Below are positions 55,317 to 64,000 of a DNA stretch of 64,000 nt, piece by piece; position 1 is the first letter of the stretch; the number at the start of each line of letters is the position of its first letter. Source of the stretch: Sphingobium wenxiniae (GTDB lineage Bacteria > Pseudomonadota > Alphaproteobacteria > Sphingomonadales > Sphingomonadaceae); contig NZ_VLKK01000005.1 of the NCBI RefSeq assembly GCF_007830065.1, positions 62,001 to 126,000 of the forward strand. Reading direction: 5' to 3'. Under the pieces are notes generated by a model. It searched no databases. It was not told the origin of the DNA and was given only the letters and a program-made list of their open reading frames with translations. A program made the translations under genes and the position numbers.

Positions 55317-56428
55317 TGACCGGCGTCATCGACCGCTACAGGGCGCTGGTCGCGGCGGGCGAACTGCGCGCAGACCCGGATCAGGAAGCCGCTGCGCGCC
55401 GTCTCGACCAGTTGCAGAAGGAACTGGAGGCCGCCCCGCCGCGCGGGTCGACGCTCTGGAAATTGCTGCGGAAAGCGCCGGAGCCGCCGCGGGGACTTTA
55501 CATGTGGGGAGGCGTCGGGCGCGGCAAGTCGATGCTGATGGACCTGTTCTTCGACGCGGTCCAGGTAAAGCGCAAGAAACGCGCCCATTTCCACGAGTTC
55601 ATGCTGGACGTCCACGCCCGGCTGGCGCAAGCGCGCAAGTCCGAAACGGGCGATCCGATCCCACCCGTGGTCGATTCGCTGACGGAGGAAGCGCGGCTGC
55701 TCTGCTTCGACGAGATGGTCGTCAACAATATGGCGGACGCGGCGATCATGTCGCGGTTGTTCACCGGCCTGCTGGACAAGCGCGTCACCATCGTCACCAC
55801 GTCGAACCGCGCGCCGGACGATCTCTACAAGAACGGCCTCAATCGTCAGCTCTTCCTGCCGTTCATCGATCTTATCAAGGAACGGCTGGACGTCATGACG
55901 CTGAACGGGCCGACCGACTATCGGCTCGACCGGCTGGGGGATGCGACCTTGTGGCATTCCCCTAACGGACCGGAGGCGACAGCGGCACTCAGCGAGGCAT
56001 TCTTCCGCCTGACCGACTATCCGCCGGAAGACCGCGCCCATGTGCCGTCCGACGATATCCCGGTGCAGGGAGGCCGCCTGCTGCATGTGCCCAAGAGCCT
56101 CAAGGGCGTCGCCGTCTTTTCCTTCAAGCGGCTCTGCGCGGAGGCGCGCGGCGCTCCTGATTATCTCGCCATCGCGCGCAAATATCACACCGTCATCCTG
56201 GTCGGCATTCCCGTGCTCGGCCCCGAGAACCGTAATGAGGCGGCGCGGTTCGTGACGCTGATCGACTCGCTCTACGAATATAAGGTGAAGCTGCTGGCCT
56301 CCGCCGATGCCGAACCCGCGCGGCTTTATCCCGAAGGGGACGGCGCCTTCGAATTCGAGCGGACCGTCTCGCGCCTGATGGAAATGCAGTCCGACGATTA
56401 TCTCGCGCTGGGCCACGGCTCCAGATAA
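55316..56428 (+). CDS. zapE: Cell division protein ZapE (AFG1-like ATPase)
   Basis: A 370-aa P-loop ATPase that acts on FtsZ during division in E. coli; the eukaryotic relatives AFG1/LACE1 act in mitochondrial protein quality control. Walker A is GGVGRGKSML (65-74), Walker B is LLCFDEMVVNNMADA, and sensor-like VTTSNRAPDDLYKNGLNR follows. The ATG overlaps the stop of the thioesterase remnant. Its position between sdhB and mdh, with a hairpin after it, is usual in sphingomonads. Confidence 0.94.
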   Translation: MTGVIDRYRALVAAGELRADPDQEAAARRLDQLQKELEAAPPRGSTLWKLLRKAPEPPRGLYMWGGVGRGKSMLMDLFFDAVQVKRKKRAHFHEFMLDVHARLAQARKSETGDPIPPVVDSLTEEARLLCFDEMVVNNMADAAIMSRLFTGLLDKRVTIVTTSNRAPDDLYKNGLNRQLFLPFIDLIKERLDVMTLNGPTDYRLDRLGDATLWHSPNGPEATAALSEAFFRLTDYPPEDRAHVPSDDIPVQGGRLLHVPKSLKGVAVFSFKRLCAEARGAPDYLAIARKYHTVILVGIPVLGPENRNEAARFVTLIDSLYEYKVKLLASADAEPARLYPEGDGAFEFERTVSRLMEMQSDDYLALGHGSR

Positions 56429-56430
56429 CC

Positions 56431-56455
56431 GCCCGGCTCCTTGCGGGGGCTTTTT
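56431..56455 (+). terminator. Terminator-like hairpin after zapE
   Basis: GCCCG / CGGGGGC arms around CTCCTTG are followed by TTTTT. The stem is short, but the T-tract is present and it starts 3 nt after the zapE stop. Confidence 0.55.
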
Positions 56456-56478
56456 ATCGCTATTGTCATGAAAATAGC

Positions 56479-56509
56479 CCGGATGCCTCCCAACACGGGA
56501 GGCATCCGG
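56479..56509. other. Perfect 13-bp hairpin in the zapE-mdh spacer
   Basis: CCGGATGCCTCCC and GGGAGGCATCCGG pair completely across an AACAC loop. No T-tract follows. It could stabilise the 3' end of the zapE transcript or act as a bidirectional barrier. Confidence 0.6.
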
Positions 56510-56584
56510 CAGGCGGCCTTTGCGGGAAGAAGGTCAGACGCCAGGGTAGGAGCGCGTGAGCAACAAAGGCGGATCGATCACTAA

Positions 56585-56605
56585 TGCAATTGCGAATTAA
56601 TTGCA
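56585..56605. promoter_or_regulatory. Palindromic operator candidate upstream of mdh
   Basis: TGCAATT and AATTGCA are separated by 7 nt, in the only AT-rich part of the spacer, about 100 nt before the mdh ATG. It has the look of a binding site for a dimeric regulator. The remainder of the 279-nt spacer holds no gene. Confidence 0.4.
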
Positions 56606-56701
56606 AAGATAAATTTCACCTTAGCCCTCTGGCAGGTTGAATCAAAGGCGAGATCGGCCTAAGCGGGCGGGCAATTCCAATATTTCGAGCTTGGAGGATG
56701 A

Positions 56702-57670
<969 letters not shown>

Positions 57671-57687
57671 CAGCCTAAGAACTGCAT

Positions 57688-57726
57688 CGGCCCGTTTCAG
57701 GCAAGTCGGCATCCTGAAACGGGCCG
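57688..57726. other. Perfect 14-bp hairpin in the mdh-sucD spacer
   Basis: CGGCCCGTTTCAGG and CCTGAAACGGGCCG pair fully across an 11-nt loop, 18 nt after the mdh stop. There is no T-tract, so mRNA processing or protection of the mdh 3' end is as likely as termination. Confidence 0.7.
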
Positions 57727-57769
57727 CCCACCCAAAATGCCACGCCATTGAGACAATGAAGGGGCTTTC

Positions 57770-58654
57770 ATGTCCATTCTGGTGAACAAGAACACCAAGG
57801 TCATCACCCAGGGAATGACCGGTGCCACCGGCACCTTCCACACCGAACAGGCGCTGGCCTACGGCACGCAGATGGTCGCGGGCGTTACCCCCGGCAAGGG
57901 CGGCACGACCCATATCGGCCTGCCCATGTACGACACGGTCGCCGAAGCGAAGGCGAAGACCGGCGCGGACGCTTCGGTCATCTACGTTCCGCCGCCATTC
58001 GCGGCCGATTCGATCCTGGAAGCCATCGACGCGGAAATCCCGCTGATCGTCTGCATCACCGAAGGCATTCCGGTGCTGGACATGGTCAAGGTGAAGCGCG
58101 CTTTGTCGGGCAGCAAGTCGCGCCTGATCGGCCCGAACTGCCCCGGTGTCCTGACCCCGAACCAGTGCAAGATCGGTATCATGCCGGGCAGCATCTTCAA
58201 GCAGGGCAGCGTCGGCGTCGTCTCGCGCTCCGGCACGCTGACCTATGAGGCGGTGTTCCAGACCTCGAACGCGGGCCTTGGCCAGACCACCGCTGTCGGC
58301 ATTGGTGGCGATCCGGTCAACGGCACCAACTTCATCGACGTGCTGGAACTGTTCCTGGCCGACGACGCGACCGAATCGATCATCATGATCGGCGAAATCG
58401 GCGGAGACGCGGAGGAGCAGGCTGCCCAGTTCCTGATCGACGAAGCGAAGAAGGGTCGCAAGAAGCCGATGGCCGGCTTCATCGCGGGCCGCACGGCGCC
58501 TCCGGGCCGCCGCATGGGCCATGCCGGCGCGATCGTGTCGGGCGGCAAGGGCGATGCGGAAAGCAAGATTGCGGCGATGGAAGCCGCCGGCATCAAGGTT
58601 GCGGCCAGCCCCTCCGAACTCGGCACGACCCTGCTGGACGTGCTGAAGGGCTGA
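57770..58654 (+). CDS. sucD: Succinate-CoA ligase, alpha subunit
   Basis: Binds CoA and carries the phospho-His of succinyl-CoA synthetase, which converts succinyl-CoA to succinate with substrate-level phosphorylation. The 294-aa protein has the CoA-binding start [38 protein letters not shown], and the active His251 in [11 protein letters not shown]. The beta subunit SucC, which carries the nucleotide grasp and is needed for activity, is not adjacent and must lie elsewhere. Confidence 0.95.
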   Translation: MSILVNKNTKVITQGMTGATGTFHTEQALAYGTQMVAGVTPGKGGTTHIGLPMYDTVAEAKAKTGADASVIYVPPPFAADSILEAIDAEIPLIVCITEGIPVLDMVKVKRALSGSKSRLIGPNCPGVLTPNQCKIGIMPGSIFKQGSVGVVSRSGTLTYEAVFQTSNAGLGQTTAVGIGGDPVNGTNFIDVLELFLADDATESIIMIGEIGGDAEEQAAQFLIDEAKKGRKKPMAGFIAGRTAPPGRRMGHAGAIVSGGKGDAESKIAAMEAAGIKVAASPSELGTTLLDVLKG

Positions 58655-58663
58655 CCGGAAGAC

Positions 58664-58694
58664 AGGCAGCCGGGCTGCACCCCGGCTGCCTTTC
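58664..58694 (+). terminator. Terminator-like hairpin between sucD and sucA
   Basis: A perfect 11-bp stem AGGCAGCCGGG / CCCGGCTGCCT with a 6-nt loop is followed by TTTCCC. It may partly terminate, setting different levels for the genes before and after it. Confidence 0.55.
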
Positions 58695-58733
58695 CCGTTC
58701 CGCGATGCGCGCGGCAGTGATGGGACAACGACG

Positions 58734-61529
58734 ATGGGTTACGAGAATCAGGATTTCGAGGTTGAGCGCGGGCCGAGCTGGGCGCGCACCAACTGGCCGC
58801 CGATCGATACCGACGATCTGACCGGGGCGCTGGACCCCACGCAGATGCAGGTGGCGATCAAGGCCGCAGCGAAATCCGTGGGCAAGATGGCGGGCGAAGC
58901 CGAAGTCGCTGAAGCGGCGGAGGACGCGATTCGCGCCCAGATGCTGATCCGCACCTATCGCGTGCGCGGCCATCTGGCGGCCAATCTCGACCCGCTCGGC
59001 CTGACGCAGCGCCAGCTTCCGGCCGACCTGACGCCGGAATATCATGGCCTGAACGATCCCAAAAAGAAGATCTATCTCGGCGGCACGCTGGGCCTCGACT
59101 ATGCGACGGTCGAAGAGATCGTCGCAATCCTGCGGCAGAATTACTGCGGCAATGTCGGCCTGGAATATATGCATATCGCCGATGTGGAGGAACGCGTGTT
59201 CCTTCAGGACCGGATGGAAGGCAAGGACAAGGAGATCCACTTCACCCCGGAGGGTAAGCGGGCGATCCTGTCGAAGGTCATTCAGGCCGAACAATATGAA
59301 AAGTTCCTGGGCCGCAAATATGTCGGCACCAAGCGCTTCGGCCTGGATGGCGGCGAATCCATGATCCCCGCGCTGGAAGCCATCATCAAGCATGGCGGTG
59401 CGTCGGGCATGCGCGAGATCGTGTTCGGCATGGCGCATCGCGGCCGCCTGAACGTGCTGGCCAATGTGATGGCCAAGGGTTTCCGCGTCATCTTCCACGA
59501 ATTTTCGGGGGGCACCGCCAATCCCGAAGATGTCGGCGGTTCGGGCGACGTCAAATATCACCTCGGCACCTCCACCGACCGCGAGTTCGACGGCATCAAG
59601 GTGCATATGAGCCTGGTGCCCAACCCGTCGCACCTGGAAACCGTCGATCCGGTGGTGCTGGGCAAGGTCCGTGCGCAGCAGGTGTTCCGCGACGACCTTG
59701 AAAGGCATGAGCAAGTCCTGCCTGTGCTGATCCATGGCGACGCGGCTTTCGCGGGGCAGGGGATTGTCTGGGAGTGTTTCGGTTTCTCCGGCATCCGCGG
59801 CTACAATACCGGCGGCTGCATTCACTTCGTCGTCAACAATCAGGTGGGTTTCACCACATCGCCCCAATTCGCGCGCTCCTCGCCCTATCCGAGCGACGTT
59901 GCGAAGGGCGTTCAGGCGCCGATCCTGCACGTCAACGGCGACGATCCGGAAGCCGTCACCTTCGCCTGCAAGCTGGCGATCGAATATCGCCAGACCTTCC
60001 ACCGCGACATCGTGATCGACATGTGGTGCTATCGCCGCTTCGGCCACAATGAAGGCGACGAGCCGAGTTTCACCCAGCCGTTGATGTACGCGAAAATCCG
60101 TCAGCATCCGCCGGTGAGCGATGTCTATTCGGCGCGCCTCAAGACCGAAGGCGTGGTCGACGACGATTATGTCCAACAGGTGACCGGCGATTTCGTCAAT
60201 CATCTGGAGGAGGAGTTCGAGGCGGCCAAGAGCTACAAGCCCAACAAGGCCGACTGGTTCACCGGCCGCTGGTCGGGTCTGCACAAGCCCGCCGATGCGG
60301 AAACGACCCGTCAGAATGTGGAAAGCGGGATCAGCCAGAAGCTGTTCGACAGCCTGGGCAAGACGCTGACTACGGTTCCCGAGGGCGTCAACGTCCACAA
60401 GACGCTGCGCCGTGTGATTGATGCCAAGGCGGAGATGTTCAAGACGGGCGCGAATTTCGACTGGGCGACCGGCGAGGCGCTGGCCTTCGGATCGCTGCTG
60501 TCGGAAGGCTATGGCGTGCGCCTGTCGGGGCAGGACTCCGGTCGCGGCACGTTCAGCCAGCGTCACTCGGTCTGGGTCGATCAGGACACCGAAAACAAAT
60601 ATATCCCGCTTTCGACCGTGCCGCACGGCCGGTTCGAGGTGCTGGACAGCCCGCTTTCCGAATATGGCGTGCTGGGCTTCGAATATGGCTATGCGCTCGC
60701 AGACCCCAAGAGCCTGGTGATGTGGGAAGCGCAGTTCGGCGACTTCGCCAACGGCGCGCAGATCATCTTCGACCAGTATATCGCTTCATCGGAAAGCAAG
60801 TGGCTGCGCGCGAACGGCCTCGTCTGCCTGTTGCCGCACGGCTATGAAGGGCAGGGGCCGGAGCACAGTTCGGCGCGTCTGGAACGCTATCTCCAGCTTT
60901 GCGCCGAAGGGAATATCCAGGTCGCCAACTGCACCACGCCGGCCAACTATTTCCACATCCTGCGCCGCCAGATGCTGCGGCCGTTCCGCAAGCCGCTCAT
61001 CCTGATGACGCCCAAATCGCTGCTGCGGCACAAGCTGGCCGTCAGCAAGACGGAGGATTTCCAGGGCGAAACGCATTTCATGCGAATCCTGTCGGACACC
61101 AACCCCGCGCCCGACAAGGATACGAAGCGCCTGGTGCTCTGTTCGGGCAAGGTCGCCTACGACCTGATCGAGGCGCGCGACGCGGCGGGTGACGAGAACA
61201 CCCAGATCGTCCGCATCGAGCAGCTCTATCCCTTCCCGACCGAAGCGCTTGCCACGCGCGTCAAGCGCATGACGAGCCTTGAGGAAGTGATCTGGTGTCA
61301 GGAAGAACCGCGCAACAATGGCGGCTGGTTCTTCGTCGAGCCCTATATCGAGGAAGCGCTGGCTTTGGCCGACAAGGCGCCGATGCGCGCCCGCTATGCC
61401 GGCCGCAAGGCATCGGCCTCGCCCGCCACGGGCCTCGCCAAGCGCCATGTCGCCGAGCAGGGCGCGCTCGTCGCCGATGCGCTGGGCCACAGCGTCCGTG
61501 AAGAAATCCGCCGCCAGAAGAAAGGCTGA
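58734..61529 (+). CDS. sucA: 2-oxoglutarate dehydrogenase E1 component
   Basis: Thiamine-diphosphate-dependent decarboxylase of the 2-oxoglutarate dehydrogenase complex. The 931-aa protein has an N-terminal region ([20 protein letters not shown]), [18 protein letters not shown], the ThDP-binding [15 protein letters not shown] and the start of the Mg site ([14 protein letters not shown]). The transketolase-like C-terminal domain ([36 protein letters not shown]) is complete. It is followed by sucB after 8 nt. Confidence 0.96.
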   Translation: MGYENQDFEVERGPSWARTNWPPIDTDDLTGALDPTQMQVAIKAAAKSVGKMAGEAEVAEAAEDAIRAQMLIRTYRVRGHLAANLDPLGLTQRQLPADLTPEYHGLNDPKKKIYLGGTLGLDYATVEEIVAILRQNYCGNVGLEYMHIADVEERVFLQDRMEGKDKEIHFTPEGKRAILSKVIQAEQYEKFLGRKYVGTKRFGLDGGESMIPALEAIIKHGGASGMREIVFGMAHRGRLNVLANVMAKGFRVIFHEFSGGTANPEDVGGSGDVKYHLGTSTDREFDGIKVHMSLVPNPSHLETVDPVVLGKVRAQQVFRDDLERHEQVLPVLIHGDAAFAGQGIVWECFGFSGIRGYNTGGCIHFVVNNQVGFTTSPQFARSSPYPSDVAKGVQAPILHVNGDDPEAVTFACKLAIEYRQTFHRDIVIDMWCYRRFGHNEGDEPSFTQPLMYAKIRQHPPVSDVYSARLKTEGVVDDDYVQQVTGDFVNHLEEEFEAAKSYKPNKADWFTGRWSGLHKPADAETTRQNVESGISQKLFDSLGKTLTTVPEGVNVHKTLRRVIDAKAEMFKTGANFDWATGEALAFGSLLSEGYGVRLSGQDSGRGTFSQRHSVWVDQDTENKYIPLSTVPHGRFEVLDSPLSEYGVLGFEYGYALADPKSLVMWEAQFGDFANGAQIIFDQYIASSESKWLRANGLVCLLPHGYEGQGPEHSSARLERYLQLCAEGNIQVANCTTPANYFHILRRQMLRPFRKPLILMTPKSLLRHKLAVSKTEDFQGETHFMRILSDTNPAPDKDTKRLVLCSGKVAYDLIEARDAAGDENTQIVRIEQLYPFPTEALATRVKRMTSLEEVIWCQEEPRNNGGWFFVEPYIEEALALADKAPMRARYAGRKASASPATGLAKRHVAEQGALVADALGHSVREEIRRQKKG

Positions 61530-61537
61530 AGAAGCTC

Positions 61538-62788
61538 ATGGCAACCGAAGTCAAAGTCCCGACCCTGGGCGAATCCGTTACCGAAGCAACCGTTGGCCAA
61601 TGGCTCAAGAAGCCCGGCGAAGCCGTGAAGGCGGACGAGCCGATCGTGTCCCTGGAAACGGACAAGGTCGCGGTCGATGTGCCCGCGCCGGTCGCCGGGA
61701 CGCTGGGCGACATCATTGCCAAGGAAGGCGATACAGTCGAAGTCGGCGCGCTACTGGCTACGATCAATGAAGGCGCGGCGGCTACCGCTGCGCCTGCCGC
61801 GCCCACCCCGGCCCCTGCCGCCAAGGCGGAAGCCGCCGCGCTCGCGCCTGCCGCTTCGGCTCCGGCGGATGAGGAAGGCGATGCTGGCAACCTGACGCTT
61901 TCGCCCGCCGTGCGCCGCCTGGTGCTGGAGCATGGTCTTGATCCGAGCAAGATCAGGGGCACCGGCAAGGATGGCCGCCTGACCAAGGACGACGTGGTGG
62001 CCGCCGCCGCAGCGGGCACCGCCAAGGCCGCTGCTTCGGCGCCTTCCGCCGCTGCTCCCGCTGCCGATGCATCCGCCGCCGGGCCGAGCCGTAAGCAGGA
62101 ACGCGTCAAGATGACCCGCCTGCGTCAGACGGTCGCCAAGCGCCTCAAGGAAGCGCAGAACAATGCCGCGCTGCTCACCACCTTCAACGATGTCGACATG
62201 TCCGCCGTCATCGAAGCGCGCGGCAAGTACAAGGACCTGTTCGAGAAGAAGCATGGCGTTCGTCTGGGCTTCATGGGCTTCTTCACCAAGGCGGTCTGCA
62301 TGGCGCTCAAGGATGTGCCGGGCGTCAACGGCCAGATTGAGGGTGACGAGATCGTTTATAATGATTTCGCCGACATTTCGGTCGCCGTATCCGCGCCCAA
62401 CGGGCTGGTCGTGCCGGTCATCCGCAATGCCGAAAGCATGAGCGTCGCGCAGATCGAGAAGACCATCGGCGACTTCGGCAAGCGCGCCAAGGAAGGCGCG
62501 CTGACCATGGAAGATATGAAGGGCGGCACCTTCACCATCTCCAATGGCGGTGTCTTCGGCTCGCTGATGTCGACCCCGATCATCAATCCCCCGCAGTCGG
62601 CGGTGCTGGGCCTCCACCGGATCGAGGACCGCCCCGTCGTTCGCAATGGTCAGGTCGTCGTCCGCCCGATGATGTATCTGGCGCTCAGCTACGACCATCG
62701 CTTGATCGATGGCCGTGAGGCGGTCACTTTCCTCGTTGCGGTCAAGAACGCGATCGAGGACCCGACCCGCCTGCTGATCGACCTGTAA
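61538..62788 (+). CDS. sucB: 2-oxoglutarate dehydrogenase E2 (dihydrolipoyl succinyltransferase)
   Basis: The core succinyltransferase of the complex. At 416 aa: an N-terminal lipoyl domain with Lys43 in [13 protein letters not shown], an Ala/Pro-rich linker (about 85-120), an E3-binding domain ([20 protein letters not shown]) and the catalytic domain ending in [15 protein letters not shown] with His387 and Asp391. One lipoyl domain is the usual number for E2o. The Shine-Dalgarno is a weak AAG-rich stretch. Confidence 0.96.
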   Translation: MATEVKVPTLGESVTEATVGQWLKKPGEAVKADEPIVSLETDKVAVDVPAPVAGTLGDIIAKEGDTVEVGALLATINEGAAATAAPAAPTPAPAAKAEAAALAPAASAPADEEGDAGNLTLSPAVRRLVLEHGLDPSKIRGTGKDGRLTKDDVVAAAAAGTAKAAASAPSAAAPAADASAAGPSRKQERVKMTRLRQTVAKRLKEAQNNAALLTTFNDVDMSAVIEARGKYKDLFEKKHGVRLGFMGFFTKAVCMALKDVPGVNGQIEGDEIVYNDFADISVAVSAPNGLVVPVIRNAESMSVAQIEKTIGDFGKRAKEGALTMEDMKGGTFTISNGGVFGSLMSTPIINPPQSAVLGLHRIEDRPVVRNGQVVVRPMMYLALSYDHRLIDGREAVTFLVAVKNAIEDPTRLLIDL

Positions 62789-62814
62789 GACATCACGCCA
62801 GAGGACCAAAGACG

Positions 62815-64000
62815 ATGGCTGAATTCGATTATGACGTTCTGGTGATCGGCGCGGGGCCGGGCGGCTATGTCGCGGCGATCCGCGCGGCGCAGCTTGGCCT
62901 CAAGACCGCCTGCGCCGAAAGCCGGGAGACGCTGGGCGGCACCTGCCTCAATGTCGGCTGCATCCCGTCCAAGGCGCTGCTGCACGCTTCGGAGCTTTAT
63001 GAGGAAGCGGCTGGCGGCGCGCTCGCGAAGCTGGGCGTCAGGATCGACAAGATGAGCCTGGACCTCGACACCATGCAGGGCCAGCGCAAGGATGCGGTCA
63101 AGGGCCTGACCGGCGGCATCGGGTTCCTGTTCAAGAAGAACAAGGTCGACTGGCTCAAGGGTCTTGCCAGCTTCACCGGCGCGAATACGGTCGAGGTCGC
63201 GGGCAAGGCCGTGACGGCGAAGAATATCGTCATCGCCACCGGATCGTCGGTGATGCCGCTTCCCGGTGTCGAAGTCGACAACAGGAAGGGCCTGATCGTC
63301 GATTCCACCGGCGCGCTGGAGCTGGAGAAGGTGCCCGATCATCTCGTCGTCATCGGCGGCGGCGTCATCGGCCTGGAACTGGGCAGCGTGTGGCGGCGTC
63401 TGGGCGCGAAGGTCACGGTGGTCGAATATCTCGACCAGATCCTGCCCGGAATGGACGGCGAAGTCCGCAAGGAAGCGAATAAGATATTCAAGAAGCAAGG
63501 CTTCGAATACAGACTCGGCACGAAGGTCACGGGCGCGCAGGCGGGCAAGAAGGGCGTGACCCTGACGGTCGAACCCGCAGCCGGCGGCGAGGCGGAAACG
63601 ATTGAAGCCGACGTCGTGCTGGTGTCCATCGGCCGCCGCCCGAATACCGAGGGGCTGGGCCTCGACAAGATCGGTCTGGAGCTGAACGGGCGCGGGCAGA
63701 TCGAAACCGATCATGACTTTGCGACCAAGGTTCCGGGCGTATGGGCCATCGGCGACGTGATCCCCGGCCCGATGCTCGCGCACAAGGCCGAGGATGAAGG
63801 CATCGCCGTTGCGGAGAATATCGCGGGCCTCACCGGCATCGTGAACCATGACGTGATCCCTTCGGTGGTCTACACCAGCCCTGAAATCGCGGGCGTAGGC
63901 CTGACGGAGGAAGCCGCCAAGGAGCGCGGCGCGGTCAAGGTCGGCAAGTTCCCGATGCTGGCGAACAGCCGGGCCAAGACCAACCATGAGCCGGACGGTT
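62815..64000 (+). CDS. lpdA: Dihydrolipoyl dehydrogenase (E3), 5' part
   Basis: Reoxidises the lipoyl group of E2 with FAD and NAD. The visible 395 codons start MAEFDYDVLVIGAGPGGYVA (FAD site), have the redox-active disulfide in GGTCLNVGCIPSKALLHASE, a second Rossmann motif VVIGGGVIGLELGSVWRRLG for NAD, and the FAD-contacting WAIGDVIPGPMLAHKAEDEG. The frame stays open at the right edge, so the dimer domain is cut off. It follows sucB by 26 nt with GAGGA as Shine-Dalgarno. Confidence 0.95.
   Translation, partial: MAEFDYDVLVIGAGPGGYVAAIRAAQLGLKTACAESRETLGGTCLNVGCIPSKALLHASELYEEAAGGALAKLGVRIDKMSLDLDTMQGQRKDAVKGLTGGIGFLFKKNKVDWLKGLASFTGANTVEVAGKAVTAKNIVIATGSSVMPLPGVEVDNRKGLIVDSTGALELEKVPDHLVVIGGGVIGLELGSVWRRLGAKVTVVEYLDQILPGMDGEVRKEANKIFKKQGFEYRLGTKVTGAQAGKKGVTLTVEPAAGGEAETIEADVVLVSIGRRPNTEGLGLDKIGLELNGRGQIETDHDFATKVPGVWAIGDVIPGPMLAHKAEDEGIAVAENIAGLTGIVNHDVIPSVVYTSPEIAGVGLTEEAAKERGAVKVGKFPMLANSRAKTNHEPDG

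Overview
The window is a contiguous piece of chromosome from a GC-rich alphaproteobacterium, very probably a sphingomonad (Sphingobium or Sphingomonas type). This is inferred from gene content and order: ptsP - RodZ-like - ybgF - tilS - ftsH; trpDC - moaC - moeA - lexA - comEC - gltX - gltA; carD - fdxA - S4 protein - Suv3-like helicase; and sdhB - zapE - mdh - sucD - sucA - sucB - lpdA. An alphaproteobacterial SOS box (GTTC-N7-GTTC) and an EcfG-type promoter fit this. I see no rRNA or tRNA gene, no insertion sequence, no prophage and no CRISPR array. The first gene (ptsP) and the last (lpdA) run off the ends.

Layout. 1-8.7 kb: PTS-Ntr enzyme I, a RodZ-like membrane HTH protein, CpoB/YbgF, TilS, a 63-aa membrane protein, FtsH (with a heat-shock-like promoter) and GuaB. 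8.8-10.6 kb: an RsmB-type rRNA methyltransferase and a TPR protein. 10.7-15.6 kb: vitamin B12 uptake, with a cobalamin riboswitch in front of btuB, then btuF facing btuCD. 15.6-22.2 kb: an LpoA-like lipoprotein, RsmI, YraN, GshB, DedA, XerC, an MBL-fold hydrolase and a DUF4230 protein. 22.3-28.5 kb: NadA, a cardiolipin synthase, an S9 peptidase, NadC and RNase T2, several with overlapping ends. 28.5-32 kb: a DUF4112 protein, a peptide-type binding lipoprotein and a phosphate-type porin with a possible Pho box. 32.5-36 kb: trpD, trpC, moaC and moeA joined by 4-nt overlaps. 36-42 kb: a 47-aa glutamine-rich stress protein, lexA, comEC, gltX and gltA. 42.3-46.6 kb: carD, fdxA, an S4 protein and a helicase. 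46.7-54.1 kb: an M23 peptidase, then an envelope cluster of two nucleotidyltransferases, a flippase, a HIT protein, a CDP-alcohol phosphotransferase and a TagB/TagF-like transferase. 54.3-64 kb: TCA-cycle genes.

The most interesting parts are these. (a) The 48.3-54.1 kb cluster has the parts to activate a phospho-alcohol with CTP, transfer it, polymerise or attach it and move it across the membrane; I cannot match it to a named pathway. (b) A 47-aa Gln-rich gene on the minus strand at about 36.1 kb has a strong Shine-Dalgarno sequence and a textbook EcfG promoter. (c) One dispersed palindromic element occurs three times. (d) The TCA operon lacks sucC between mdh and sucD and carries long perfect hairpins in its spacers. 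(e) A decayed thioesterase gene is kept in translational coupling with zapE. (f) There is an in-frame duplicated insertion in the helicase.
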